Part shown: positions 1 to 8,891 of the stretch, piece by piece
How positions within the stretch are numbered: position 1 is the first letter of the stretch
Layout of the letters: each line of letters opens with the position of its first letter
Assembly (NCBI GenBank): GCA_047632755.1
Contig: JBLIDT010000006.1
Span: 1 to 64,000, forward strand
Length of the DNA: 64,000 nucleotides
Direction of reading: 5' to 3'
Origin: JAKVAV01 sp047632755
GTDB taxonomy: Bacteria; Bacteroidota; Bacteroidia; Flavobacteriales_D; Cryomorphaceae
Translations under genes and position numbers: made by a program
Notes under the pieces: generated by a model
The model's input: only the letters and a program-made list of their open reading frames with translations
Told to the model about the DNA's origin: nothing
Databases searched by the model: none

Positions 1-7
1 CGCATTA

Positions 8-1882
8 ATGTGCGGAATAGCAGGTATATACGGTCATAGAAATTCTGATTCTGCTCAAACGCGTATTCGCCAAATGGCGGATAAGCTCAAACATCGCGGT
101 CCGAACGCCGAAGGTTTTCACATAGGTGAGGGAATAGCTTTGGCTCATCGACGCTTGTCAATTATTGATCTCCGACAAGGGGCGAATCAGCCCATGACTG
201 ACCAGTCAGGGCGCTATACCATTGTCTTTAATGGAGAAATATATAATTTCCGTGAGCTGAAGAAACAGCTTTCAGGATACCCATTTAAGACCGATGGCGA
301 TACAGAGGTCTTGCTCGCAGGATTGGCCAAGTGGGGTATGTCGTTTGTCAATGAATGCAACGGCATGTTTGCTTTTGCACTTTGGGATAAGCAAGCAGAA
401 GAGCTTTTCCTCTGCCGAGATAGAATGGGCATTAAGCCGCTTTACTATTTGAGAAAAGACAACGAGATCTTATTCTCCAGTGAAATCCGATCGCTTATCT
501 CGGGCTTGAATTCTAAGCCCAACTTGAATAATTCCGCTCTCCCCGAGTATTTTAGGTACCAGACAGTACACGGTCCTTCCACTATTTTGGAAGGTGTGTT
601 TTCCCTGCCAGCTGGCAGCTACATGAAGATTACCGACAATGAGCAAGAAATAAAACATTACTGGAAGTTGGCCGAATCTGCTCGCACCGACATGAGGGGC
701 ATGAGTTACGACGATACCTGCGCGGCCGTGAGGGCAAAACTCGATGAAAGCATAAAAAGACGGTTGATCGCAGACGTTCCCTTGGGCGTATTTCTTTCAG
801 GAGGAATAGACTCTAGTGCGGTTGTTGCCTTGGCTGCAAAGCATTCAGCCAATCCGATCAAGACGTTTAACATTGACTTTCAAGAACAAGAGTATAGTGA
901 GGCAAAGTATGCCGAGGAAATAGCGCGCAAATTTGGAACAGAGCACCACCGCATCCAGCTTGACCCATCCGAATTGATCAATCAATTGCCAGCTGCTCTT
1001 CGGGCCATGGACCACCCATCTGGAGACGGAATTAATTCATATGTAGTATCAGGAGCGGCAAAAAGTAAAGGTATAACCGTTGCGCTTTCAGGACTTGGAG
1101 GTGACGAGCTTTTTGCGGGTTATCCCATATTCAAGCAGTTTCACAGCTTGCAAAGCAAAAAGTGGTTACTGAGCTTTCCACGGTTTGCCCGCGATATTGC
1201 AGGTAGCTTTTTGGAGATGAAGAATCCGGGAGTGGCATCATCTAAGACACGTAGTGTGCTCAATCAAGAAAGATTTGATTTAGAATACATCTACCCTTTC
1301 AGCAGAGAGGTGGCCACCACAGGACAAAATGCAGACATGCTGGCGATCAGTTCAAGAGCTGAATCATCTGTTTACAATCTGGTGAAAAGCGGTATTGGGT
1401 ATGGTCGGCCTGGCTTTTCCCTTCCCATTCTTAGCCATGTGTCCTACGCTGAATTGACCACTTACTTGGAAAATATTCTCCTTCGCGATACCGATCAAAT
1501 GTCCATGGCTCATGCCTTAGAGGTTAGGGTACCTTTTTTGGACCACGAGCTGGTGTCGATGGTTATGGGAATTGGAGATAAGCACAAGTACCCTCATTCT
1601 CCAAAGAGACTTTTAGTGGATGCTATGGGTGATGATCTGCCCGACTCAATCATTAACCGACCGAAGATGGGATTTACCTTTCCGTGGGAAGTCTGGATGC
1701 GAAACGAGCTTAAGGAGTTTTGTGGAGATGCACTGCAGAAACTTGGTCGCCGTGATGCCTTTAATGCCAAGGCAATTGAGAAGCGATGGGATGGCTTTTT
1801 AAAAGGCGACTCCCAGATTTCTTGGTCACGGATATGGCATCTTTGCATTCTTGAAGCTTGGCTCGACGAAAATGAAATCTAA
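8..1882 (+). CDS. asnB: Asparagine synthase (glutamine-hydrolysing)-type amidotransferase
   Basis: The protein has 624 residues and begins MCGIAGIYG, so Cys2 becomes the N-terminal nucleophile of the class II glutaminase domain after Met removal. The glutaminase half carries AHRRLSIIDL and FNGEIYNF. The synthetase half has the PP-loop SGGIDSS near residues 264-270 and SGLGGDELFAGY, which bind ATP. The family transfers glutamine-derived ammonia to an adenylated carboxylate, normally aspartate. Full length is normal for the family. It is followed by, and overlaps, a glycosyltransferase gene, and an acyltransferase and a second glycosyltransferase come next. It therefore sits in a polysaccharide locus, where AsnB homologues often amidate uronic acids or other sugar acids. 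Whether this copy makes asparagine or decorates a glycan cannot be told from sequence alone. The start is supported by the essential Cys2. Confidence 0.93.
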   Translation: MCGIAGIYGHRNSDSAQTRIRQMADKLKHRGPNAEGFHIGEGIALAHRRLSIIDLRQGANQPMTDQSGRYTIVFNGEIYNFRELKKQLSGYPFKTDGDTEVLLAGLAKWGMSFVNECNGMFAFALWDKQAEELFLCRDRMGIKPLYYLRKDNEILFSSEIRSLISGLNSKPNLNNSALPEYFRYQTVHGPSTILEGVFSLPAGSYMKITDNEQEIKHYWKLAESARTDMRGMSYDDTCAAVRAKLDESIKRRLIADVPLGVFLSGGIDSSAVVALAAKHSANPIKTFNIDFQEQEYSEAKYAEEIARKFGTEHHRIQLDPSELINQLPAALRAMDHPSGDGINSYVVSGAAKSKGITVALSGLGGDELFAGYPIFKQFHSLQSKKWLLSFPRFARDIAGSFLEMKNPGVASSKTRSVLNQERFDLEYIYPFSREVATTGQNADMLAISSRAESSVYNLVKSGIGYGRPGFSLPILSHVSYAELTTYLENILLRDTDQMSMAHALEVRVPFLDHELVSMVMGIGDKHKYPHSPKRLLVDAMGDDLPDSIINRPKMGFTFPWEVWMRNELKEFCGDALQKLGRRDAFNAKAIEKRWDGFLKGDSQISWSRIWHLCILEAWLDENEI

Positions 1883-3020
1883 CATGAGGACCATCCTCGT
1901 TTTTACCGATTGGTACTTGCCTGGTTACAAAGCGGGAGGGCCGATCACTTCTTGTGCCAATATAGTGCAGCACCTGGGAGATGATTTTAACTTTAAAATT
2001 GTCTGCGGTGACCGTGATTATTTAGAAACGGAGCCCTATGAAGGAGTAAAACCCAATGAATGGGTGAAAGTGGGAAAAGCTCAAGTGATGTACTTATCGC
2101 CAGAGAGTCGCAGCTTAACTAAAATTGGGGCCATCGTTAAAGAAGTGAAAGCTGATATGGTATACTTGAACGGAATGTTCAGTAAGTGTTTCACCATTTT
2201 TCCGCTTATGGCTTTACGAAGCGCTGCAGCCGATGTCGTGGTGGCTCCCAGAGGGATGCTTGCCCCAGCAGCTATGGGAATCAAGTCATTCAAGAAAAGG
2301 ACCTTTTTGAAATTTGCCAAGCTATTCGGACTTTTCTCGGGTGTGAAATTTCATACAACCAATTCAATTGAGTCCAAGCAAATTTCGTCTTGGTTCGGAA
2401 AAGTACCGATTGAAGTTGTGGCAAACATTCCAGGGGGCAGTAGCAAGCTGATTGCTCGATGTGAGCACCGGAAATTGAAAAATACCCTGCGTCTTTATTC
2501 TGTAGCTCGTATCGCTCCCGAGAAAAATATCCACTTTGCTTTAGAATGTTTGCAGAGCATTGAAAAAGATATTTCCGTAAATTTAGAAATAATCGGAGCT
2601 ACATACGATCAAGATTATTTTAGCCGATGCAAGAAAATCACCGAAGGACTACCCGATAATGTGGAGGTAAGTTTTTTAGGTGCAATGGTTAAAAAGGACA
2701 TTCCTCTTATTGCTTCAAAAGCAGATTTTTTCTTTCTCCCAACGGCGGGAGAAAATTATGGACACGCTATAGTAGAAGCCTTATTGACGGGAGTACCTGT
2801 GATCATTTCTTCACGGACTCCATGGCGAAATCTAAGGGAGGCCAGCCTCGGGTTTGATCTTGACCTTGCTCATGAAGAGTTTTCAATGCTTTTAAATAAA
2901 CTCGGTAAGATGACCGACTATAGCTATCAGGCAGAGTACAATAATGTCAAGATCAATGCTGAGGCATTAATAAATCTTGATAAATTGCGAATAGGATACC
3001 AGAATTTATTCAATGATTGA
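1872..3020 (+). CDS. Glycosyltransferase, GT4-like (GT-B fold)
   Basis: This is a predicted GT-B glycosyltransferase of about 382 residues. The N-terminus (TILVFTDWYLPGYKAGGP) is typical of family 4 enzymes, which open with a glycine-rich acceptor-side loop. The C-terminal half has the E-x7-E nucleotide-sugar motif in GENYGHAIVEALLTGVPVI, around residues 293-310. It should transfer a sugar from an NDP-sugar to a lipid-linked glycan at the inner membrane. Donor and acceptor are unknown. The ATG at 1872 overlaps the upstream asparagine synthase by 11 bases, and an ATG at 1884 just after that gene's stop is an equally good start. An upstream in-frame start at 1851 would add seven residues and is less likely. 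The next gene overlaps its 3' end by 8 bases, so the four left-edge genes are translationally linked. Confidence 0.85.
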   Translation: MKSNMRTILVFTDWYLPGYKAGGPITSCANIVQHLGDDFNFKIVCGDRDYLETEPYEGVKPNEWVKVGKAQVMYLSPESRSLTKIGAIVKEVKADMVYLNGMFSKCFTIFPLMALRSAAADVVVAPRGMLAPAAMGIKSFKKRTFLKFAKLFGLFSGVKFHTTNSIESKQISSWFGKVPIEVVANIPGGSSKLIARCEHRKLKNTLRLYSVARIAPEKNIHFALECLQSIEKDISVNLEIIGATYDQDYFSRCKKITEGLPDNVEVSFLGAMVKKDIPLIASKADFFFLPTAGENYGHAIVEALLTGVPVIISSRTPWRNLREASLGFDLDLAHEEFSMLLNKLGKMTDYSYQAEYNNVKINAEALINLDKLRIGYQNLFND

Positions 3021-3567
3021 AACTGATCTGAGCTCTTTCTCCAATAAAGAATATAGACCTGGTTCTGCGGCAAAGCGGATAGCATGGTATCTCGTTTCTT
3101 TGTTTTTCTTTAAAACACCCTTTCCATGGCCTTCAAGAATGAAGGTATTGCTTTTACGACTCTTTGGAGCTAGGATTGGTGGAGGTGTGATTATCAAGCC
3201 ATCGGTTACCATAAAGTATCCATGGTTTCTAGCAATAGGAAATCACACATGGATTGGTGAAATGGTTTGGATTGATAATTTGATCAGTGTTTCGGTTGGT
3301 TCCAATGCTTGTATTTCTCAAGGAGCCATGCTCTTAACGGGAAACCACAACTATAAGAAATCAAGTTTTGATTTGATGGCGAAGCCAATAATTTTGGAAA
3401 AGGGAGTTTGGGTAGGGGCCAAAAGTGTGGTTTGTCCTGGTGTAACTTGTTTTTCGCATTCAGTATTATCGGCCGGGAGCGTTGCCACATCAGACCTGAA
3501 ACCCTACTCAGTGTATGCTGGCAATCCTGCACGAGAGAACAAATCGAGAGAAATAAGTGAAGGTTAG
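3013..3567 (+). CDS. WcaF-like hexapeptide-repeat acyltransferase
   Basis: The 184-residue protein has a basic, hydrophobic N-terminal segment followed by left-handed beta-helix (hexapeptide) repeats, visible as periodic V/I-G-x-x sequences such as VIIKPSVTIKYPW and GVWVGAKSVVCPGV. GNHNYKK contains the His expected at the active site of LbetaH acetyltransferases. The C-terminal YAGNPAR is a hallmark of this group. Closest family by motif is the colanic-acid WcaF/WcaB type, which moves acetyl from acetyl-CoA to a sugar hydroxyl of an exopolysaccharide repeat unit. It overlaps the genes on both sides (8 bases upstream, 11 bases downstream), which argues for co-translation in a glycan-assembly operon. 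The exact acceptor sugar cannot be deduced. Confidence 0.85.
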   Translation: MIETDLSSFSNKEYRPGSAAKRIAWYLVSLFFFKTPFPWPSRMKVLLLRLFGARIGGGVIIKPSVTIKYPWFLAIGNHTWIGEMVWIDNLISVSVGSNACISQGAMLLTGNHNYKKSSFDLMAKPIILEKGVWVGAKSVVCPGVTCFSHSVLSAGSVATSDLKPYSVYAGNPARENKSREISEG

Positions 3568-4312
3568 TATAATTACCATACTGTACAATGCTGCTGATAC
3601 GCTAGAAGACACTATTCTTTCTGTAATTGGTCAGACATATGATGATTTGGAGTACATCATTATAGATGGAGCGTCAACAGATGGCTCACTTGAAATTATT
3701 GAGAAGTACAGCGATAGAATTGATCGATTTGTGTCAGAGCCCGATGAAGGGATTTATTTTGCAATGAATAAAGGGTTACAAATGGCAACAGGTGATGCGG
3801 TAGGTATATTGAATGCAGATGACACATATGCGTCAAAAGAGGTTATTGCAAAAGTAGTCTCGCAACTCTCCGCCGCAAAAACAGATTCTCTTTATGGCGA
3901 TTTGAACTATGTAGACCGAGACAAAGCAGGAAATGTAGTGAGAAGATGGAAATCAGGAAAATTCGATCGCTCATCCTTTTTGAAAGGTTGGATGGTACCT
4001 CATCCCACTTTTTTTGTCCGAAAGGAGATTTACCAGAAATACGGAATATTCAATACTAACCTCACGACCAGCGCTGATTACGAGTTTATGTTGAGGGTAT
4101 TATACAAGGAAAAGATCACTACCACCTACTTGCCAGAAGTCTTGGTTAACATGAAAACAGGTGGTCAAAGCAATCTCAGTTGGCAGAACCGCATAAAGGC
4201 CAATAAAGAAGATCGACGCGCGTGGGAGCTAAATGGGATAAAACCAAGTGCTTTTACTTTTATTAAAAAGCCTTTCCGAAAAATCGGGCAGTTCCTAATT
4301 ATTAAAACTTAG
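3557..4312 (+). CDS. Family 2 glycosyltransferase (GT-A)
   Basis: A 251-residue GT-A glycosyltransferase. It opens with MKVSIITILYNAADTLEDTI, has IIIDGASTDGS at residues 34-44 for nucleotide binding, and NADD near residues 85-88 as the metal-binding DxD equivalent. A later ADYEFMLR segment corresponds to the catalytic-base region of WcaA/colanic-acid type GT2 enzymes. No membrane helices are evident, so it should be a cytosolic, membrane-associated enzyme adding one sugar to a lipid-linked intermediate. It is the last gene of the left-edge polysaccharide cluster. Its 3' end overlaps the convergent DUF6089 gene by 11 bases, leaving no room for a separate terminator. Confidence 0.9.
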   Translation: MKVSIITILYNAADTLEDTILSVIGQTYDDLEYIIIDGASTDGSLEIIEKYSDRIDRFVSEPDEGIYFAMNKGLQMATGDAVGILNADDTYASKEVIAKVVSQLSAAKTDSLYGDLNYVDRDKAGNVVRRWKSGKFDRSSFLKGWMVPHPTFFVRKEIYQKYGIFNTNLTTSADYEFMLRVLYKEKITTTYLPEVLVNMKTGGQSNLSWQNRIKANKEDRRAWELNGIKPSAFTFIKKPFRKIGQFLIIKT

Positions 4313-5261
4313 CTCTAGACTTACGTCGTTTTCTCGTCTTGCGTTTGTTCCAATTGTACCTCTTTTTAGAGAAGGAGCTTCGACCTTTAAGAACGTAAGA
4401 GTAGGTGAATTGTGTGAAGAGATAACCGTCATTATTTGTCGGGTCTCCACGTTTTTCTCCAGGTTCAAAACTTTCGGCGTTGGGAACATTCAAACCAAAT
4501 TCTTCAGCATACTCAGCCGCGGCAGCCAAGGATTCTACAGTGGTGCGATTGGACAGTTCAGCTGCTAGAGAATTTTCATCCTCGAAACTCGCATACTGAG
4601 TGCTCGTATCGTCAATGTAGTCAGTAAAGGTGGTGCGGTATCCTATTTCCCATCCAAAACGGTGAACCTTCTTGTGGGTGAAGTAAAGGCCCAATCCTGC
4701 TGGAACAGTCAGCTGCCAGCGGTTGTAATCTTCTCCCTCAGTCTGCAGTGGCTGCAGTTCGATTAGTTCTCCATTAAACTCTGTTAGGTCTCCGTAATAA
4801 ACCACTTTCGGGTTGTGGTGCATCACACCAGCTCCAAGAAAAGCGTAAATTTTAAAATCAGGATTGTAATACCCCTTGCCGCTCACATCACTGTCATAAA
4901 ACAGCGTGATTTCAGCTCTTCCGCTTACTTCGAAAATATTGTTTCTGAAGCTCAGGTTTCTAGCTACCCGAGCAGGGTTTTCGGAATTGTAGTCGTTCGC
5001 GCGTATCTTTCCGTAGGTCACTCCCAGATTAAAGGATACACCGGGTGAGAATTTATACCGAGCAAAACCGCCGAAGACATATTGGGTGCGGTTTAATTTC
5101 ATGTCGAATATGAAATCCCTCCGCTCCTGTTCTCCTCCACCTATTTCTCCTAGGTAATTGGAAAAACCTACACCTACCCCAAAGTCCCATTGGTATTGCG
5201 CTGAAAGGGGCGCAGCACTGGCAAGGAGGAGGAATAAACATAAGGTGCGGGGACTTGGCAT
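4302..5261 (-). CDS. DUF6089 outer-membrane protein (PorG-like)
   Basis: The 319-residue product has a signal peptide (MPSPRTLCLFLLLASAAPLSA) followed at once by QYQWDFGVGVGFSNYLGEIG, which I recognise as the start of DUF6089 proteins. The remainder alternates polar and aromatic residues as in an outer-membrane beta-barrel, and ends in a strongly basic tail (KRKTRKRRKSRAKF). The T9SS component PorG of Porphyromonas gingivalis belongs, to my knowledge, to this family, so a role in T9SS assembly is possible but unproven. In related genomes the gene often lies beside uppS and bamA, but here it does not. I chose the start at 5261 because it gives a clean signal peptide. A promoter box sits only 5 bases upstream, implying a leaderless mRNA; the longer frame from 5294 would begin upstream of that promoter. 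Confidence 0.8.
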   Translation of the reverse strand: MPSPRTLCLFLLLASAAPLSAQYQWDFGVGVGFSNYLGEIGGGEQERRDFIFDMKLNRTQYVFGGFARYKFSPGVSFNLGVTYGKIRANDYNSENPARVARNLSFRNNIFEVSGRAEITLFYDSDVSGKGYYNPDFKIYAFLGAGVMHHNPKVVYYGDLTEFNGELIELQPLQTEGEDYNRWQLTVPAGLGLYFTHKKVHRFGWEIGYRTTFTDYIDDTSTQYASFEDENSLAAELSNRTTVESLAAAAEYAEEFGLNVPNAESFEPGEKRGDPTNNDGYLFTQFTYSYVLKGRSSFSKKRYNWNKRKTRKRRKSRAKF

Positions 5262-5266
5262 ATGCG

Positions 5267-5295
5267 CAAAGATAGAAGAATGGATACAATACAAA
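5267..5295 (-). promoter_or_regulatory. Promoter of the DUF6089 gene, full Bacteroidota consensus
   Basis: Read on the minus strand, TTTG (complement of 5292-5295) is followed by 17 bases and then TATCTTTG (complement of 5267-5274). This fits the TTTG-N17-23-TAnnTTTG consensus of the Bacteroidota housekeeping sigma factor. Only 5 bases separate the -7 box from the ATG at 5261, so transcription should start at or next to the start codon. Confidence 0.6.
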
Positions 5296-5369
5296 ATAGT
5301 TTTTAAAATCCCTTTTAAGATGGTTTTTCAGAGGATTCTTCTCTTTGAATTTTTGCGTTCTTCGCGGTT

Positions 5370-6323
5370 ATGCCCATGAAAATCCTACAATTACTGAAGA
5401 TCCAATACCCCATTATCCAAGCGGGAATGGTATGGTGTAGTGGGTGGGAGTTGGCCTCAGCATCGGCCAATGCGGGTATGCTTGGAGTCATCGGGTCTGG
5501 CTCGATGTACCCCGACATCTTGGATCACCACATTAAAAAATGCCAGGCGGCCACTCAAAATCCCTTTGCGGTAAATGTGCCTCTGCTCTATCCTGATATT
5601 GAAAAGCACCTGGATGTGATTCTTTCTAACGGGGTTAAGACAGTGATCACCTCGGCGGGAAGTCCCGCAAAGTATACCGCTCTCCTGAAGAAGGAAGGGA
5701 TCACGGTCATTCACGTGGTGAGCAGTTCCAAATTTGCCTTGAAGGCACAAGATGCTGGAGTTGATGCGGTAATTGCCGAAGGATTTGAAGCGGGAGGCCA
5801 CAATGGCAGAGAGGAAACAACCACGCTCTGTTTGATTCCTCAAGTTTGTGAAGCGGTAGAAATTCCCGTGGTGGCTGCCGGTGGCATCTCTTCGGGAAAG
5901 TCCTTGTATGCCATGTTGGCCCTTGGTGCTGACGGCGTTCAGATTGGAAGCCGTTTTGTAGCATCTGCCGAGAGTTCGGCGCATAGTGCCTTCAAGCAAA
6001 AAGTGGTCGACTCGAAAGAAGGCGACACGGTGCTTACGCTAAAAGAATTGGCTCCCGTGCGCTTGATCAAAAACGGTTTTTACCAAGCGGTAGATCAGGC
6101 TTACGCCAAAGGTGCCACAACCGAAGAACTCAGAGAACTCTTGGGCCGAGGCAGAGCCAAGAAAGGAATGTTTGAAGGAGAATTGGAGAATGGTGAACTG
6201 GAAATCGGGCAGGTTTCTGCCGGTATAGACAACATCAAGCCAGTAGCCGAAATAGTGAAAGAGATCATCTCGGAATACGAAGAAACCCGAGAGGCGATGT
6301 ACTTAAGATCAATGAGCTTATGA
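5370..6323 (+). CDS. Nitronate monooxygenase family FMN enzyme
   Basis: The 317-residue protein is a TIM-barrel flavoenzyme of the nitronate monooxygenase/2-nitropropane dioxygenase family. Visible motifs are YPIIQAGMVWCSG at the N-terminus, the GFEAGGHNG loop around residues 138-147 (the His is the usual catalytic base), VVAAGGIS, and ADGVQIGSRFVAS for FMN phosphate binding. Such enzymes oxidise alkyl nitronates to carbonyls and nitrite, but members in this subgroup may instead be enoyl-ACP reductase-like (FabK). The sequence does not settle which. ATG codons at 5370 and 5376 are both possible starts. Its stop overlaps the start of the M16 protease gene by 4 bases (ATGA type), so the two are co-translated. 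Confidence 0.85.
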   Translation: MPMKILQLLKIQYPIIQAGMVWCSGWELASASANAGMLGVIGSGSMYPDILDHHIKKCQAATQNPFAVNVPLLYPDIEKHLDVILSNGVKTVITSAGSPAKYTALLKKEGITVIHVVSSSKFALKAQDAGVDAVIAEGFEAGGHNGREETTTLCLIPQVCEAVEIPVVAAGGISSGKSLYAMLALGADGVQIGSRFVASAESSAHSAFKQKVVDSKEGDTVLTLKELAPVRLIKNGFYQAVDQAYAKGATTEELRELLGRGRAKKGMFEGELENGELEIGQVSAGIDNIKPVAEIVKEIISEYEETREAMYLRSMSL

Positions 6324-7558
6324 TAAAATATGACAGGTTTGTGCTGGATAATGGACTGACCTTAATCGTACATAAAGACAAGAATACCCCGATCGTTTCG
6401 GTCAACACCTTGTACAAAGTGGGTGCTCGCGACGAAAGTCCCGACAAAACGGGTTTTGCCCACCTCTTCGAGCATTTGATGTTTAGCGGAAGCAAGAACA
6501 TTGTCGATTTCGATACGCCCTTGCAACGCGCAGGCGGCACCAGTAATGCCTTCACCAACAACGATTTCACGAATTATTATGTGACGCTTCCCAAGGAAAA
6601 CTTGGATACGGCGCTCTGGCTTGAGTCAGATCGCATGCTGGACTTGGGTTTTTCTGAAGAGGGGCTAAAAGTGCAGCGAAAAGTCGTGATCGAAGAATTC
6701 ACACAGCGCTACCTCAACCAGCCATACGGAGATTTGTGGCTGACTTTAAGACCAATGGCTTATAAAACTCATCCTTATAAATGGGCGACCATTGGCAAAA
6801 GTATAGCCCATATAGAAGAGGCTACCATGGACGATGTGAGGAGTTTCTACAATCGGTATTATTCGCCGTCGAATGCCATATTGACCGTTGCTGGAAATGT
6901 GGATTCAGAATACATTCTCGATCGTGTGAACCATTGGTATGGCGATATTCCTGCCGGTAATGGCATCGTATCAAACTATCCGATAGAAGCAAACAAGAAG
7001 GACGACGAATGCGAGGTGCTGACGAGAGATGTGCCTCAAAGAGCGCTTTACATGGCTTGGCTCATGAGCGATCGGAAAGATGAGGATTACTACAAATTTG
7101 ATCTTTTGAGCGATGTATTGGGAAATGGGAAATCATCTCGATTGCACCAAAAATTAGTCATAGAGAAGGAGACATTCACTCAATTAGGCGCATACATCAC
7201 GGGAAGCATCGACCGAGGACTTTTGGTGGTTTCGGGAATGCTAAGTGAGGGAGTTGACCACAACGAGGCCCGTAAGGCTATCCTTGATGAACTAGCGCAT
7301 TTGGCCAAAGAGCCGCCTACGGAAAGAGAGCTAACCAAGGTGAAGAACAAAGTTTTGGCTCAAAAGGCGCTGTCGGAAACGGGTGCACTTTCCAAGGCCA
7401 TGAATCTGAGCTATTACGAGATGCTAGGAGATGCATCGGCGATCAATAGCTTTCAAGACAACTATTTAAAAGTATCGGCAGAGGACGTGCAGTCTATGGC
7501 CAAAAAGTTAACAGAAAGAGGCATTAACGAATTGAGGTATGAAAAGCAAAATGGATAG
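6320..7558 (+). CDS. M16 family zinc metalloprotease, catalytic subunit
   Basis: A 412-residue M16B (processing-peptidase-like) protease. The inverted zinc motif HxxEH appears as HLFEH at residues 48-52, and the third ligand Glu lies about 75 residues later in VIEEFTQR. The second domain contains the Arg/Tyr-type region typical of the family (NGKSSRLHQKLV). No signal peptide is visible, so unless exported by another route it should act in the cytosol. It overlaps by 20 bases the next gene, a second M16 protein lacking the zinc motif. Active/inactive pairs like this form heterodimers in which the inactive subunit helps bind peptide. The substrate is unknown. Confidence 0.9.
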   Translation: MIKYDRFVLDNGLTLIVHKDKNTPIVSVNTLYKVGARDESPDKTGFAHLFEHLMFSGSKNIVDFDTPLQRAGGTSNAFTNNDFTNYYVTLPKENLDTALWLESDRMLDLGFSEEGLKVQRKVVIEEFTQRYLNQPYGDLWLTLRPMAYKTHPYKWATIGKSIAHIEEATMDDVRSFYNRYYSPSNAILTVAGNVDSEYILDRVNHWYGDIPAGNGIVSNYPIEANKKDDECEVLTRDVPQRALYMAWLMSDRKDEDYYKFDLLSDVLGNGKSSRLHQKLVIEKETFTQLGAYITGSIDRGLLVVSGMLSEGVDHNEARKAILDELAHLAKEPPTERELTKVKNKVLAQKALSETGALSKAMNLSYYEMLGDASAINSFQDNYLKVSAEDVQSMAKKLTERGINELRYEKQNG

Positions 7559-8828
7559 AACGATTGCACCCGATATTGAGAAAGTAAAGGAACTTTCGAT
7601 TCCATCTCAAGCGCCCTGCGATCATATTTTTGGTACTCCTGTTTTTGCAGTGGAGGATGAAGCGGAGGATTTGGTCAAGATTGAATTTGTATTTCCTGCG
7701 GGTTCAGGAGAGGAGTCGAAACCATTGCTGGCAACAGCCACTTCTTCGATGCTTACAGAAGGGGCTGGTGCATTCTCTTCAAAGGAAATCAGCGAGATGA
7801 AGGATTACTACGGAGCGAGGATTCAATCAGGCGTGAGCAAGGATTTGGCTTCTGTTAGTTTGGTTTGTCTAAAGTCAAATTTAGAAGAGCTAATCCCATT
7901 GTTCGTAGCCATTACTCAAGAGCCCACTTTCCCCGAAAAGGAGTTTGAAAGCTACAAGCGAAGAATCAAGGCGAGTCTGAAGGTCAACTTGGAAAAGGTG
8001 GAGATTATTTGTCGGCTGGTTTTCAGTGAGCTATTTTTTGGCAATTCTAAATACGCTGAGAGATACGCTCTTGAGGACTTTGACAAAATTGAAGTAACTG
8101 ATCTCAAGGCTTTTCATCGTGAGAATTACTGTTTGAATGATGCACGCATTTTTATTAGCGGGGCAAGTGTCAAAAAAGCCATTGCTCTTTTAAAGCAAAA
8201 CCTCCAAGCAGATGAAGGATCAGTCGTAAGAAAGTCGCTAAGTGGCTTTAGTCCCAAACAGGAAACAAGTTTTGTGCGCAAAGAGGGTGCACTGCAAAGT
8301 GCCATTCGAGTAGGGTTTCCTGCCGTATCTCGGCATCATGAGGACTATCCAGCGTTCTATATTGCCAATACGATTTTGGGAGGATATTTCGGTTCCCGAT
8401 TGATGCAGAATATCCGAGAAGACAAAGGATATACCTATGGAATAGGGTCGAGCATAAACCAATTGAAAGATTTGTCTTTTGCAGTAATATCAACTCAAGT
8501 GGGAGCAAAACACACAGAAGCTACCATGACCGAGATTAATTATGAAGTCAACCGATTGCGTGAGGAGCTTGTATCTGTTGAAGAATTGGACTTGGTAAAG
8601 AACTATACCGCAGGAGACTTGTTGAGGAATTTTGATGGTACTTTTAGTCAAGCCTCTTTAATACAGACAATGTTGACGAATCAATTGCCAGAATCGTATT
8701 ATTCAGACTTTTTAAATAAGATTTATACCATCGAACCAGCTGATGTTTTAAGGGTTGCTCAAAAATACTTCGATCTAGAAAAATTCACCATTGCGATTGT
8801 TGGAGACGGCTTTTCCGACAACGCTTAA
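7539..8828 (+). CDS. M16 family protein, non-catalytic partner subunit
   Basis: A 429-residue M16 homologue. The fold signature is present (FPAGSGEESKPLLATATSSM, and late in the protein SRLMQNIREDKGYTYGIGSS), but there is no HxxEH zinc motif in the first domain. It is therefore predicted to be catalytically inactive. The late R...Y motif that contacts peptide in M16 partners is retained in RLMQNIREDKGYTYG. By analogy with mitochondrial processing peptidase alpha/beta and bacterial M16B pairs, it should form a heterodimer with the upstream catalytic subunit. The gene overlaps that subunit by 20 bases. An ATG at 7551 is an alternative start. Confidence 0.87.
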   Translation: MKSKMDRTIAPDIEKVKELSIPSQAPCDHIFGTPVFAVEDEAEDLVKIEFVFPAGSGEESKPLLATATSSMLTEGAGAFSSKEISEMKDYYGARIQSGVSKDLASVSLVCLKSNLEELIPLFVAITQEPTFPEKEFESYKRRIKASLKVNLEKVEIICRLVFSELFFGNSKYAERYALEDFDKIEVTDLKAFHRENYCLNDARIFISGASVKKAIALLKQNLQADEGSVVRKSLSGFSPKQETSFVRKEGALQSAIRVGFPAVSRHHEDYPAFYIANTILGGYFGSRLMQNIREDKGYTYGIGSSINQLKDLSFAVISTQVGAKHTEATMTEINYEVNRLREELVSVEELDLVKNYTAGDLLRNFDGTFSQASLIQTMLTNQLPESYYSDFLNKIYTIEPADVLRVAQKYFDLEKFTIAIVGDGFSDNA

Positions 8829-8879
8829 TTGATTTCAACGTCAAAATAATGAACGGCAAATAACGTTTCTTTAAGGATG

Positions 8880-8887
8880 TATCTTTG
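8880..8887 (+). promoter_or_regulatory. TAnnTTTG -7 box (TATCTTTG)
   Basis: An exact match to the Bacteroidota -7 element, 4 bases before the ATG at 8892. No TTG lies at the expected -33 distance, so the promoter is supported only by the -7 box and its position. Confidence 0.45.
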
Positions 8888-8891
8888 TTAA

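Noticed and set aside
5457..5999. 180-residue minus-strand frame inside the nitronate monooxygenase gene
   Set aside because: Antisense to conserved FMN-binding motifs; no family features.
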